Assembly: GCA_030998225.1 (NCBI GenBank) | Contig: JAPYXD010000522.1 | Span: 3,844,001 to 3,908,000 of the forward strand | Direction of reading: 5' to 3' | Source of the DNA: Diplolepis rosae | Taxonomy: Eukaryota > Arthropoda > Insecta > Hymenoptera > Diplolepididae | Length of the DNA stretch: 64,000 nt | Part shown: positions 11,521 through 23,373 of the stretch, one piece after another | Numbering within the stretch: the stretch's first letter is position 1 | Layout: every line of letters begins with the position of its first letter | Made by a program: the position numbers and the translations under genes | Notes under the pieces: model-generated | Database searches by the model: none | What the model saw: the letters and a program-made list of their open reading frames with translations, nothing else | Told to the model about the DNA's origin: nothing

Positions 11521-11885
11521 TATGAAACAATGCATGTGTAGGGTTCTCTGAAGCCTTTAGACGGCGACAATTACGTTAAAATCCATGTCGCACAATTCTG
11601 AAAAAATTCTAAAAAGTGTGAAGGAATTCATATTACTTTGTCGCAATCTCTATTTCATAAACAATCATATCGCTTCAAAAGCTATTATACGACCCTCTCA
11701 TAACACACTAGACGCTAAAATCAAATTGATCAAATAATGCCTTTTCAAATAATTAGATAACATATATAATGGAATTTTCATATAGCAAAACCTAATATTC
11801 TTATTTAAATTCATCCGCGAAAATTCCCAAGAGAATCATCTCCATCTATGGACAGTCGAGCGAATTATAGTCGCTCATCACAAAT
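11521..11885. repeat. Dispersed repeat, copy 2
   Basis: Direct-orientation match to 1-400, from 'atgtgtagggttctctgaag' to about 'gagcgaattatagtcgctc'. It begins about 20 bp after the mariner-like element. Confidence 0.75.
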
Positions 11886-11925
11886 GTGTAGGTAGGTTTT
11901 GTGTATATATATATGTTAGGAGCCT

Positions 11926-12179
11926 ACACGGAAAAAATAGTGTAGTAAAGTTTATAGAACTGTTAAAGAGTTGAGGATACAAGCATTTGCCGAACCGAGT
12001 TCTAGAAAACTCAAAGAACTTTCCAGAATAAAATGCAGAACTTTCAATGATTTTTCCTGAATGTTTCGCAGTTTATCCTGAAAAGTTCTGTAAATTTTCT
12101 AAAACTCTATTCCGTAGATGCCTGTATCCCCAACTTTTAAACAGTTCTATAAACTTTACAAACTTATTCTTTTCCGTGT
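11926..12179. mobile_element. Palindromic MITE with ACACGGAAAA ends
   Basis: The left arm starting 'acacggaaaaaatagtgtag' and the right arm ending 'ttattcttttccgtgt' are inverted repeats of about 60 bp ('tttatagaactgtt' occurs in both arms). The termini match those of the larger element at 60,743-61,972, so the two probably belong to one family. Confidence 0.8.
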
Positions 12180-13728
12180 TCATCCCAAGTCGGCAAAAGG
12201 TTAAAATATAAAAGTGACTGACATTGCACTTTACCAGTAACAACAATTTATTAAGGTTGTATATAAAAAAATCGATCTCTAGTAGAATTTTTTAAAAAAG
12301 GAGCTGATATTTAAAGAGAATAATTATTTATATGCTAAATTAATTTCTAATTTTTCAACTGTACCGATGCAGAGATAATTAATGTCAAAGTTGAATATTT
12401 TAACACGTAATTCATGAGCAATGCATAGGCACTCTCGACATTTTAATTTGTAGTAATTAAACGCTCTCTCTCCACCGTGCCGTTTATAGATAATCTAATT
12501 TAGAACATTTAAATTTCAGTCACTTTCAAACAGATAAACGTAACAGTATCGCGACCCGGCAACACTGTTCCCTTCCTTCAGCTTGCTGCTGTAGGTCACG
12601 ATACACACACACACACACAACCAGCTTGGAAGCATGCGTGAAATTGCCGGCAGCATATTTTCTTTTCCTCGCTTTAACCAATCCCAAATTTCGACGCACT
12701 TCATAATTTAAAGTTTTGTTCTTTATAAATCTTCCTTTCCATCTCACTTAACCTGACATTTTTTAACTGTTAATAATAACCTTTGACATCCAGCTATTCA
12801 AACGTATATTACAGTTAGACTTAAATTGCATTGGTGACTATACGTATACACACATACTACGAATTCTAAGCCAGTAGCGCACTAAAATTTTCACCATGCG
12901 AGCCCATGAAATTTTTTCAAAACAGCATAGCTCGACGGCGCCCCACGGGACTCTACAATTTGTATGGGGATGGGACTTACATTCAACCTTAAGAATGATC
13001 AACAATCATTAATGAATGAGAGACGCAGTGGCATCTTGTCAGCGGAATTGAATATGGAATATGACGGATGACGCCGCTGCTGCATAGAACAACTGAACAA
13101 CAGTTGTGCGCCAGGGCTGGGTGACTCGATGAGTTCATATACATACCGTCGTTCCCTACAAATGTGCAGGTCCCCCCGTGCTCTTCTACCCGTTGATGTT
13201 GAATTGTAATTATGCTACGTGACACGTTGGTTGAATTCAAGGCAAAATGTAATAATACAACGTTCCTCGGCGTAGAATTACAAAAGAACGTAAAATTACT
13301 ACGTATCACAGAATATAAATTATTCTGCAACGTAGTACTTTTGCAATCGCTTTGTACTTTTACAATCCCTTTATAAATTTACAATTGCTTTTTGTAATGG
13401 AAATACTTTTTTCACAATGAATATTACACAAAGATATTTTATTGGACATTTTGGCGTATAGTATGATGCATTTAATTTTGAAATTTTTATTAATTCTAAT
13501 ATCAGATGTTTATTAACAATCATTAAACACAACAATATTTCGAAAGTAGCACAAAAAGTAACAATTTTCAAAGTTACCGTTACTGATAAAAGCGTAACTA
13601 GTTACTAATTCGTTACTTATTCGCAAACGGAACTAGATACCACCATCGTTATCCCGAAAATGTAACTATTTGAAGTCCCTAGTTAAAGGTAGCTAGTCCT
13701 TTACTATGACTATTTTCCACGCTAATAT
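12180..13728. other. No gene seen; short CA microsatellite
   Basis: AT-rich sequence. A short (CA)n run is present at about 12,602-12,619. Nothing coding is recognisable. The right end is 3' flank of ACY1 (transcribed leftwards). Confidence 0.4.
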
Positions 13729-13752
13729 TTTATTTAAAATTCCAATTTTATT
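13729..13752 (-). terminator. Candidate poly(A) signals of ACY1
   Basis: On the minus strand an AATAAA hexamer reads from 13,752 to 13,747 and another from 13,734 to 13,729, about 65 and 85 bases after the ACY1 stop codon. Confidence 0.55.
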
Positions 13753-13815
13753 TTGTGATTATGAATGATCTAAATCTCCACAATAAGATGACCGAACTAT
13801 CCATCCATATTTGTT

Positions 13816-16800
13816 TTAAACATTAGCAACATCGGGTATTATCTTCATAAATATTTCTATCCCTTTTAAAAATATATTTTTATTAAGATACTCATTGTTG
13901 CTGTGTAAACGTATTGGAGTATGATTTATTGGTGTGAATCCCAATGTTGGTATTCCTTTCTGAAACAATTGCAATAGATATTTATTTTATTAAAAATGAT
14001 TAGCAGTTTCTAATAGATATAAATTTTGAAAATTATGAAATTAACCTACAGCTCTCAAGAATCGGCCATCTGATATTCCCATACGAATCATAGAATTCAA
14101 TTTCAAATTTAACGTATCGCAAGATTGTTTGAATGCACTCCAAAAAATATTAGTATCATCCAATTTTGTATTTTCTACTGATGCTTCTTTGCTTTCAAAA
14201 GTATAATTAACCCCTTCTCCAGCTTCTTGGCACCACCCTCTTATCATTTGTTCAAAATCATAATGGTTAACATCAGCTGCTAAGCGAATATCAAAACCAG
14301 CTATAAATTCTTTCGGAATTACATTCAGCTGTACTCCACCCTGAGCATAAATAAATCATTTTTAATTTGACATTTCATTTTACTTTAGCTAATTAAATCA
14401 TTATACCTTCATCATTGTCAAATTAACAGAAGTAACATCTCCAATTTTGACATCAGGATTTTTTAATTTAGCCTTTTCAATGGCTCTAAATTTTAAAAAT
14501 CGATCTATGATTACGAGCAATTTTTCTCCAGCAGTATTGTCTAATAAAAGTGCACCATGACCAGAATTTCCAGAACAATGAACCCACATTTGAAATAAAC
14601 TTCGCTCGCCATAAGATACAGAGAATTGTTCATTTGGTGAAGCAAATCCTTCGTCCAGAGCAAAACCTACGTTCATCGATTTGAAATCTTGTGTTTCCGT
14701 GAAATATTTCATTCCATCACGACCACCGATTTCTTCATCTGGGACAAAAGAAATATGAATCGTTCTTTTTGCTCGAATTCCTATTAATTTTAGACGACGA
14801 ATTGCTTCTATTTGTTGTATGCTAACACATTTGCAATCTTGACTTCCTCGTGCATAAATATCCCCATTTTCGTCCATATAGGCACTGAACGGCGGATATT
14901 TCCATTCGTCCTGAAATTGACATAGAAATTACATTTACTGAAAATGAATAAAACTCTAGAATTAGAATACTTCAGTCAAATAATAATTATACAATATTTA
15001 GATAAATAATTCTGAATTATTTTAGAACCTGATATTATTTTTGTATAGGGCTGAAACGTCCCGCCACGTATTTAGGTGAGGGGGGGGGGGGGGGGGGTAA
15101 GGTTAATTCGGTCAAAAAAAGGCATGTTTTTAAGAATTTTTTTTGGTGATACAGATAGTGCTAGTTTATTCATTCAATTTCCATATTATAATACAACATT
15201 TGAACAATATTTTCCTCAGTTTTCATCGCAAAATATTGAAAATTGAGCGAGTGACAGTGAATTTCCGGAGGCGCCTTGAAAAAAAGTTGTTTTGGGGTGT
15301 ACATCATAACTTGCAAGAGAATGATTTGAAACAAAAAAATCAAAATGCATTTTTTAAAGGAGATGTTTCTCTGGGTAACCCTGGGAATTTTTTTTTTCCA
15401 TTTTTCGTAGCACTTAGAAGCCAAAAAACCGATTTTCGCTAAAAAAAATCGGTTAATTTGTTATTGTAAAATTAATAATTATTAAAAAAAACAAAAAAGC
15501 TCCCAGGGTTACCTGGTGAATTATGTGAAGAAGTACTGTGCAAAATTTTAAAACGATTGGTCCAGTAGATTTTGAATTATGATGTACACGGACTTAAAAA
15601 ATAACAAGTTTTAGAAAAACGCTTTAAAGTTTTGCACACTAAAAAATTCAAAATAAAAATCGATAATTCTTTTATACAGGGTGCGCCATTTAGACATTCG
15701 GTATTTCAACATTGAATAACTATGACACTTTTCAGCCGATTTTGGCAAATGAGCAAGATTTGTTTAGGATATACTTTACCATTTATTTCAAATCAGTTTT
15801 AGAACACAACGTCGATTAAATGACCACCTCCATTTGATACACAAAAAGCAGCTCTTTTTCGCGCATTCTGCATAACATTGGCCAGCATTTCGGGCGTTAT
15901 AGCAGCTATTTCGGCTCGTATGTTACATTTAAGTTCGTCAATTGTCTTTGGCTTGCTGGCATAAACTTTGCTTTTTAAATAACCCCAAAGAAAAAAGTCA
16001 GGTACAGTTAAATCCGGAGAACGAGGAGGCCACTCCAAATCGCCATTTTTCGACACAACCTGTCCCGGGAACTTGCGCTGTAAGAACTGCATTGTAGCGC
16101 CTGCGGTGTGGCAAGGTGCGCCATCTTGTTGGAAATAGAAGTTCGTCAGACCTTTTTCACGCATTTGCGGATATTTTTACGATAAGCACGCACAGTTTTC
16201 ACAATTGAACGATTGTTTTCAATGTAAAACGCTACGATTTCAGCGCGTTCATTCGGTGTGTATTGACTCATGGTTAAAATGGTACTGAATGACGTTTCAG
16301 AATCGTGCTCATTTGTCAAAATCGGCTGAAAAACAACAGAGTTATTCAATGTTGAAATACCGAAGGTCTAGATGGCACACCCTGTACTCATACATAGTCG
16401 TCGATGCCAGGTCCATAGAGCAAAAAGCTTCTGTCAAGATGATCTAGAGCATCTTTTTGTATTTGTCTACGCAGAACTCTTCCTTCTTTACAAAGCAAAA
16501 GAACCTTCATTGAAAGTACATGCAGCTACATTAGCTGTAATTTCAACAATTATATAGAAGCCCGGCCTGGAGCAACGGACTCTCAAATACTTATAACGTC
16601 GTCAATTTTGCTCCGATCGACTCGAAATTTTGACACAATATTCTCGAGATATTATGCATTCATTTAAAAAAATAAAAAATAAATGCAAAAAAAAATTTAA
16701 ATACCTTATCCTACCCTTAATAGTAAATTATGTAACGCGGAGCCAAGCTTTGCCGTACTCGGCAGAGGACGATATCTTTCGTACGAAGCCGAGGGCGCGC

Positions 16801-19021
16801 TTCACTCTAAGTTGCATACGATACTTTATGCAAGGGAAAGACGTTATAATAAATAATAATAATAATAATAATAAAATAATATCACTACGGAGCCAAGCGC
16901 GCACTCGGCCTCGGATGATGTTTTTCATATTCGCCTGCTCCGGGCGCTCCGCTACGGCTCGTACGAAAAATTAGAAACAACTAAATTAATTAATTTCTAT
17001 TGTAAAATACGATTGGGAACAATTAAATTGATTGATTTCTATTGTGTTTCTTAATCGTTATCAATCGAATCCAATAGTGTCCAGTCGATTATTTCTAGAA
17101 GGGTGCCTTCTTGTAGAGAAAAATATATAAGAGGCCTAGAACAAGAGCAAGCAGTCGATTTTCTTTCGTTTCGTTCAGTTAAGTTTTCCTAAAATCTGTC
17201 GCCGGTCTCACGACGGATGAACAAGTACTGTTCCATCGATCCAGCGTTGCCAGACACACGGAGCGAAATTATGTAATCTGAATATTAAAATTATGGTACA
17301 CTATGGTACATGTTTACAAGACGCATGTGCGGCGCGAAATTCAAATTAATATATCTTCAAATACTTGAAAGTTTAATATTTTTCATAAATAAAATGTTAA
17401 TAACTTGTTGTTAATAAATATAATAATATTATTGTTTTATAAAACTATCTTAATAATAATTATAACACAGTTTCTACTTTTTCAAGTCTTTGTATTTTGT
17501 AACATTTACTTAAAGTTACTCTTATTAGAGAACATTTTTTTTTTTATAAAACAACTTATAATCTATAAAAAGCAAGTATAATATGTAATTGTCTTTGGAA
17601 TGTTTTTTCGTAAATGATATGAAAATAAACTCCACTCAGCTTTCATTTAAAAAAATGATTAATTGGTCAAACATACTTCATATAGGGCAAAAAACCATTC
17701 TCATTGGATAATGGCTATTCTGCTTTTGTCTTCATTTCATTTCGGTTAAATGAAAAATAAAAAATAGAAATATTTTAAAAATATATTGCATTTAAGAGGT
17801 ATGGTACAGGAGGGATGTTACATGGTACAAGAGTCAAAATTATGGTACAATTACATAATTATGGTACGGTCTGGCAATGCTGCATCGATCTAACTCCGAG
17901 AATAGTTGAGGGACTGGATGCAATAAGCACCCGAGCGGTCGAAAATATGGTAAACTATTTTCCAAGAGAGTCAAAAATGAAAGTCGCGAATTGTGATGAA
18001 CAAAAAAATATGTCTGGACGCGACTTGCCAGTATAATATAGTATAATATCCTTACAAATATTGGAATATTTTAAAACATTCATGAACTTGCATAGAAAAT
18101 TCTTAAAAATTCTTGAAAGTTTTTTAATCAGGTGTTGAAGTTTTTTAATTAATATATAATTATCTGAAATTTCTTTTTAAAATTTGAAAAAAGAAGCTCG
18201 GAAAATTAAAACACTCTGATCAGAATGTTTTGCTTCTACATTGAAAGTCCGTGATCAAATTACGTTTCCGATGAAAATAATGGAAAGACTTAAGGGGGTA
18301 TTTGACTGTCAAGACCGAAAATATTAGGCACAAAGAAACAAAGATTGTTATGGTATAAAAATACATATTGTTTCTTTATTTGTACATGAATAGACCCATG
18401 GAAAAAAATGAATCTTGCTGGTGCAGGTGACTTCTCAAAAACTCTCTTTGAATTTTTTGTTTCTTTGCACCAATCAGCTGCGCGAGCAAGATTAATTTTA
18501 TTTTCATGGCTCTATTCATGTAGAATTGAAAAAAAAATTTATACCGTCACATCCGCTACTTTTTCAGAGAAAATTCGTCAAAAATACTCAAGTTTTTTTA
18601 TCTTGACAGTAGAATAACCCCTTGAAGTCGTATGGACTCACAGGATAAGCTGGTACTACATCCATATGTCCAGTTAAGAGAATTGAAGCTTTTTCTGGTT
18701 CTGTTCCTTCCCAAGTGATAACGATAATAGGCTTATGGGGCTTCACTTCGAAAATCTTGACTGGAAGGTCCAAAGACTTGGCTTGCTTTTGTATGAAAGT
18801 AACACATTCGTCTAAAATAAAGAAATAAGAACATTAAAATATTTTCAAAGTTCTGAGAACTTTAACTCTAGCCAAGTAGAAAAATTCCAGTTTAGGCTTC
18901 TGGTAGACAATTTTTCATTCGACTTACCATAATTAACATTTGGATGAACAGATTGAATTTTGAGATACTCTCGAAAATTGTCTAGAGCCCTTGTATTTAG
19001 TTGAGATTCGTAAGAATCCAT
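13816..19021 (-). CDS. ACY1: Aminoacylase-1, five exons
   Basis: Encodes an M20-family zinc metallopeptidase that hydrolyses N-acyl-L-amino acids in the cytosol. Exons on the minus strand: 19,021-18,928; 18,811-18,642; 14,910-14,407; 14,340-14,046; 13,955-13,816. All introns have GT/AG ends and consistent phases, giving 400 aa; the family is about 408 aa. Metal-site motifs are all present: 'GHMDVVP' (His), 'IYARGSQD' (Asp), 'FVPDEEIGG' (Glu-Glu), 'ALDEGFASP' (Glu) and a final His in 'RLHSNNEYL'. The dimer-domain motif 'SGNSGHG' keeps its His. The start is at 19,021 because the first exon aligns with the usual N-terminus ('ALDNFREYLKIQSVHP'). Odd points: the last metal-ligand loop, usually HDHDE, is HSNNE here, and intron 3 (3.7 kb) is filled with transposons. 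No frame damage was seen, so it is probably functional. Confidence 0.92.
15080..15097 (+). repeat. G18 homopolymer in ACY1 intron 3
   Basis: Eighteen consecutive G residues on the plus strand (a C run in the ACY1 pre-mRNA), unusual in this AT-rich sequence. On the plus strand it could form a G-quadruplex. Assembly or sequencing error in length is possible. Confidence 0.8.
15297..15590. repeat. Imperfect inverted repeat in ACY1 intron 3
   Basis: Outer arms 'gtgtacatcataac' and 'attatgatgtacac', and inner arms around 'gggtaaccctggga' and 'tcccagggttacc', face each other. It looks like a decayed palindromic MITE without coding sequence. Confidence 0.6.
15677..16384 (-). mobile_element. Mariner-like element with internal deletion, in ACY1 intron 3
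   Basis: TA dinucleotides flank the ends (15,675-15,676 and 16,385-16,386). Terminal inverted repeats read 'cagggtgcgccatttagaca' at the left and its counterpart 'tctagatggcacaccctg' at the right, extending about 45 bp to 'gttgaaata'. At 708 bp it is shorter than an autonomous copy. It lies in the same orientation as the host gene. Confidence 0.9.
15799..16349 (-). pseudogene. Transposase ends of the mariner-like element
   Basis: An N-terminal fragment (16,274-16,150) reads 'MSQYTPNERAEIVAFYIENN' and then breaks. A C-terminal fragment (16,164-15,799) holds 'FYFQQDGAPCHTA' with the second catalytic Asp, 'WPPRSPDLTVPDFFLWGYLK' with the third, and a tail ending 'GGGHLIDVVF'. The first catalytic Asp and the second DNA-binding domain have been deleted, so the copy is non-autonomous. 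Confidence 0.85.
16735..16980. repeat. GC-rich segment around an (AAT)n microsatellite
   Basis: Two GC-rich pieces with similar words ('cggagccaag', 'tcgtacgaa') flank an (AAT)n run at about 16,848-16,873. The composition differs sharply from the surrounding intron, suggesting an inserted repeat. No protein match was seen. Confidence 0.5.
16985..17105. repeat. AATCGATT palindromic family, partial copy 1
   Basis: Contains 'aacaattaaattgattgatt', 'gtttcttaatcgttatcaat' and the family terminus 'cgattatttctagaagggtg'. Only the right part of the palindrome is preserved. See the fuller copies at 34,390 and 53,641. Confidence 0.75.
17242..17882. mobile_element. hAT-like MITE with 8-bp target duplication
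   Basis: The ends read CAGCGTTGCCAGAC and GTCTGGCAATGCTG, and similarity continues inwards ('attatggtac' in both arms). The flanking octamer CATCGATC is present exactly at 17,234-17,241 and 17,883-17,890, the target-site length of hAT transposons. No transposase. It lies within intron 3 of ACY1. Confidence 0.9.
18383..18524. repeat. Imperfect inverted repeat in ACY1 intron 3
   Basis: 'acatgaatagacccatgg' at the left faces 'catggctctattcatgt' at the right, with 'gaatcttgct'/'agcaagatta' further in. About 45-bp imperfect arms. Confidence 0.6.
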
Positions 19022-19410
19022 TTCCTACCACTAACTAGTAAGTTAGCTGGTTTTATATTATTATAAGTTTATTCTTATTTTTGCCACAAGAAAACCTCAA
19101 TTCCCCGACAAGGTTCTGATAAAATTTATCAGATATCTCTAAGGAAATGTAGGTAGTTGTTTTGACGCATAACAAAAAGGAGTCATTGTCACATAATCAA
19201 AATTGTTTATAATCTTGAGACTGAAAATCTATCGAGAGTGGATTGAAAGATTAAAATAAAAATTACCATACACGTAATGATCGATAGGTCAAACCATTTG
19301 CAGACGTAAAATATCCCGTTGTTTCAGAATCTGCGGTCAAAAACGCGTTTCCATTTGATAAACAAAAGTTGCCCTTGAAATGACCTTGACCCTGACACAA
19401 TAAGGTCAAA

Positions 19411-19560
19411 AGACCCCGAATTCAGATTCAGCGACCCTAAAAACGTATAAGAATCGTGGCTTTTTCCGCATGGACGTTTTTTCCCCAATTTGACTTTGAT
19501 ACTGACCTGATGGGGTTGAACAGACCTCTAAATCAGATTTAGCAACCCCAAAAACGTATA
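19411..19560. repeat. Diverged direct repeat upstream of ACY1
   Basis: A unit of about 110 bp occurs twice: 'gattcagcgaccctaaaaac' near 19,425 and 'gatttagcaaccccaaaaac' near 19,535, each preceded by a 'gacctga'/'gaccttga' word. This is the 5' flank of ACY1; I cannot identify its promoter. Confidence 0.55.
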
Positions 19561-19784
19561 GGTATATATAGGTGTAGTAATATCTAGATGAACATTATGG
19601 TAAAAACTATATAAATGAATTGTACATGTGAAACTATAAAATTGGTCTAAACTAAATTTACAAAAATAAGAACTGTACAAAAATTTTGTGTACAAAACTT
19701 GATTATTATTCCATTGTTCCAATATTCCGAACATGCGTTGGAAAGCTACTGTCATTGTGCGTCTTTTTCAGTATACTAGGTGCG

Positions 19785-20681
19785 TTCATAAATAAATGAG
19801 ACTGAGCTAAAATAGAAACGACAGAAGCTTTGTTCTGATAAATTCGAGTTTATTTATTCAAAATAGTCCCCTCCGGCTTCGATACACTGTTTTGCGCGAT
19901 CCAAAAGCTTTTCGAAAGAGTGTTTTAGGTCATTGAACGGAATGTCCTTCAGGATGTCGGTACAAGCCTTTTGGATGGCCTCTACGGACGCAAAACGTTT
20001 TCCTTTCATGGCCAAATGCAATTTTCCGAATAGGTAGAAGTCCCAGGGAGCCATATCGGGCGAATACGGTGAGTGATTGGTGGTTAAAATGCGATTTCTT
20101 GTCAAAAATCAGTCACAAGAGTGGATCGATTCTGAGCAATTTTTGGTCATCAGTTAACTTGTGGGATCGGTTAAAATGCGATAAATCGATGTTTTGGAGA
20201 TATTCAACTCCGATTCCATGGATTTCAAAGATGATTTCGGCTCATTTTTGATAAATTCACGCACAATTTCGATGGAGTTTTCGGTGATCACTGATTTTGG
20301 GCGGCCTATATGTTTATCGTCATTTATGTCCTCACGACCATCTCTGAAACGTGTAAACCACTCATGAACTCTGGCACGAGATAGAAAATCATCGCCATAA
20401 ACTTTTTTCATCAATTCAAATGTTTTTTCGGTAAACGTTTTACCGATTTTAAAACAAAATTTGATATTAGCTCTTTGTTCGAAACTCATTTTTGTACCGA
20501 TGACACAAACACACTGACACTTTAGACGCAATAACTTCGCTTCCACTGAACCGAATGTCATGAAACTGTCACTAGAAGTCAGGGAGGCATATAACTTTCC
20601 AACGCACTACCTCATTCACAGATGGCGTCACCAAAAAAATTTTTATGACAAAAGTCTCGTTTATTTTGGAACGCACCTTGT
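19785..20681 (-). mobile_element. Mariner element, internally deleted
   Basis: Ends read 'ggtgcgttcataaataaatg' at the left and its inverted counterpart 'cgtttattttggaacgcacc' at the right; TA borders the left end and a TT the right end, so one border has mutated. About 0.9 kb long and coding on the minus strand. Confidence 0.85.
19854..20561 (-). pseudogene. Mariner transposase relic (GVQW/HTH_48 type)
   Basis: The N-terminal frame (20,489-20,154 inside the longer open frame) has 'MSFEQRANIKFCFKIGKTF', 'ARVHEWFTRFRDGREDINDD' and 'LNISKTSIYRILTD', the paired HTH of mariner transposases. The C-terminal frame (20,105-19,854) has 'HSPYSPDMAPWDFYLFGKLH', holding the third catalytic Asp, and ends 'AGGDYFE'. 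The first two catalytic Asp residues lie in a deleted segment around 20,110-20,155. Confidence 0.85.
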
Positions 20682-20730
20682 ATGTGATTCATTTGAAGCG
20701 TAAACAACAATAATTTTTTTTCACTCAAAT

Positions 20731-21261
20731 ATGTCGAACTTTGTGCCTGAAAAAGTGTTTTTGCGGGGAGTTCTTCTTCATTACTTTAATATGAAGAAAA
20801 CTGCTGCCGAAAGTCATCGTATTTTGGTGGAAGTTTATGGTGAACATGCTCTAGCTGAGCGAACGTGCCAAAAGTGGTTTGCACGATTTAAAAGTGGTGA
20901 TTTTGGCTTGGAAGACGAAGAACGTCCTGGGCAGCCAAAAAAGTTTGAAGATGAAGAACTGGAAGCATTACTCGATGAAGATTGTTGCCAAACACAAGAA
21001 GAGCTCGCAGAATCTTTGGGAGTCACTCAAGCAGCCATTTCAAAACGTTTAAAAGCAGCCGGATACATTCAAAAGCAAGGAAATTGGGTTCCACATGAAC
21101 TCAAGCCGAGAGACGTTGAAAGGCGGTTTTGCATGTCCGAAATGCTGCTGGAACGCCACAAAAAGAAGTCATTTTTGCATCGGATTGTTACTGGTGATGA
21201 AAAATGGATCCATTACGACAACCCCAAGCGCAAAAAATCATATGTGAAACCCGATTTTTGA
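20731..21261 (+). pseudogene. Mariner transposase, 3'-truncated
   Basis: A 176-codon frame open from 'MSNFVPEKVFLRGVLLHYFN' through 'RTCQKWFARFKSGDFGLEDE', 'LAESLGVTQAAISKRLKAAG' and 'HRIVTGDEKWIHYDNPKRKK', which includes the first catalytic Asp of an irritans-type mariner. It breaks off at 'SYVKP' and the rest of the catalytic domain is absent; the downstream sequence is unrelated. It starts only about 50 bp after the neighbouring mariner's end. The open N-terminal frame suggests a fairly young truncation. Confidence 0.85.
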
Positions 21262-23318
21262 TGAATCAATCATTCATTCAAAAGAAAGCTTGAGGATCCC
21301 AGGCTCCGGCTACATTTGAGTGCGTGAGAAGCTCTCGGCGTATTTAAAGAATTGATTATCTCGGTTAGATTTGTCCACCGAAATGTTATCACGAATAGTG
21401 TCATTCATTCGTCATTTTGCCAAAGATGATTTCTTAGATTTATAAATTTAGATAAAGGCCTATGTTGAAGTTAGACAAAATCATATGATCATTCTAGATA
21501 AACTTTTAGATTCATTTTAGATAATTTTGTACACTCGTTTTTAGGTGAGATTTGTACGTACATTTTACGAAGATTTATGTATAGAGTCATGTTAGACAGA
21601 TTTATAGACTAATTTTAGGTAGTTGGGCAATATACTGTATTTTCAAAAAACTAAAAAGCTATGGTTGATTGTTAGGGTAGGCGATCCCTCTCTGGTATTA
21701 CTCTTTTATGTACATCTAAAAAAGGACTTTAATGAATCATTGTAAAGAGGGATCGCGAGTTTACTTGCAGGAAAATTAAACTAATCATTGGATATATTAG
21801 ATGCCTCATTTCTCCTCTCGTGGCAACATAATAATTATTATAAGAGTTAGTATATGTATAAAATAAGGAATAAATAAAGTTACAATAAACGTTCAAATTT
21901 TGAAAAAAACCGCACGAATTAAGTTCTAGATCCAATAGAAAATTGCATGTGTGACGGACAAACATTGTGGTAAAACGATATAACGCGTGTGTACGTGTGA
22001 AAGTTGTAAAACGGTCTAAATAGCTGAATTCATAAAAAACTGTACAGAAAAAATGTTGTTAATCTACCCTAAGAAAGATTATATATGCAGTAGAATTGTG
22101 GAAGTTGAGAAGAATTATTACAGAATAAAAAGTATAAAAACTGCGAACTCATCACAATAAAATATTACCAAACAAAAACTGACCTGCACGGAGAGACTTT
22201 TTATAGTAATCTATGTAAAAAGTCACAGTACATTTTACTATTTTGAGGTAGCAAAGTAGGGAAAATAGGGAAATTTTGTAATGATTTGTACTTTGAGTAG
22301 TAATTTCCAAAATTACCAAATTAATAATAATAAAATCTAAAAATATTTCATTTATTTCAAAAAAAGTTTTAAATATTTGCCAAATTCTGTAATAAAATTA
22401 CAAGTGGTTTAATGTGGAGCTAACTTGGCTCAGCTTATACCCAACATTGGTGGTTTCAGGAAAGCAAAAAGAAGACTGGTGGCAAGCGTGGTGCACTCGA
22501 AGCTGCTTTACGCAGCTCCGGTTTGTGCAAGTTTCCTTGACAATCATGCTATCCAGAAAAGATTGTCCAATTGGCATGGAACACACCATATATAGAAGTA
22601 TTTTTGGTGCATTACGATCTCTTTACAAATAGCCTAACCTCAATGTGTCAGAATCTTCCTCTTCCTCCCTTGTAGCATAAATATCTATTTATTGAATTAA
22701 AATATTGCCTGTAACTTGCGCTTCTTCAATATGAAATTTTATTTGCTTTCGTTCTGTAGCTGGCACCGGGGGGTCTAGAAGACCCCAGCCTACTTTAGCT
22801 TCAATTAATACACTTCTTAACCATTAAATATAATACTTGTGGCTTGATCTTTTATAATTATTATTTAATGAAAAAAAGTCAAAGATCATCTAAATCTGGA
22901 CTCAAATCATAGCACAGTCGAAAGCGTCTCTTTTTACTCAAAAAAATTTCAAATTCTTTAAGTTATTAATTGTTTTGCGCGATTTAAAAGTTTGAAATTA
23001 TCTACGAGGACACTTCTTGGGAATTTGAAAACCCAGCCATCCTAATTGAAAATATTATATTTTATGTTTTCGAGAGAATGAAAAAAATAATCTTATCATG
23101 ATGTTTCATTGTAGCTTTGTTCTATAATCACATGTTACGAGTTTCTCCTATGCTTAATTTTTTCAGAAATCATAAAATGGGTTCACTTTTTTACGGAAAA
23201 CAAGTATAATATATAGCTTTATATTTGCTTGGCAATGATACGCATGTATTTTCGTGCTTGGAAATTGTGAGTGTGATGAAATATTTGAAGTTCATTACAA
23301 GACAATGGTGTAAATATC
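21262..23318. other. Intergenic, no gene seen
   Basis: AT-rich sequence between the mariner relics and SPH-A. Words of the form 'tagattcattttagata' recur around 21,450-21,630. A small perfect hairpin (GGGGTCT/AGACCCC) lies near 22,771-22,787. Nothing coding was recognised. Confidence 0.4.
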
Positions 23319-23326
23319 TATGAAAA
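23319..23326 (+). promoter_or_regulatory. Degenerate TATA-box position of SPH-A
   Basis: The sequence TATGAAAA aligns with TATAAAAG at 44,177-44,184 in the SPH-B promoter, both about 50 bases before the start codon. The change makes a spurious upstream ATG at 23,320 in frame with the protein; the SPH-B alignment shows that the real start is at 23,374. Confidence 0.5.
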
Positions 23327-23373
23327 CGCAACGAATGTGTCGTCTTCATCAGTTTATTCATCAGATTTCGAAA

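Noticed and set aside
17150..17241. LTR-like leader next to the hAT MITE
   Set aside because: A TATA-like word and downstream sequence looked LTR-like, but no second LTR, primer-binding site or gag/pol similarity was found.
23320..23373. In-frame upstream Met extending SPH-A by 18 residues
   Set aside because: This ATG falls on the position aligned with the SPH-B TATA box, and SPH-B has no equivalent start; the MKCL start is shared by both genes.
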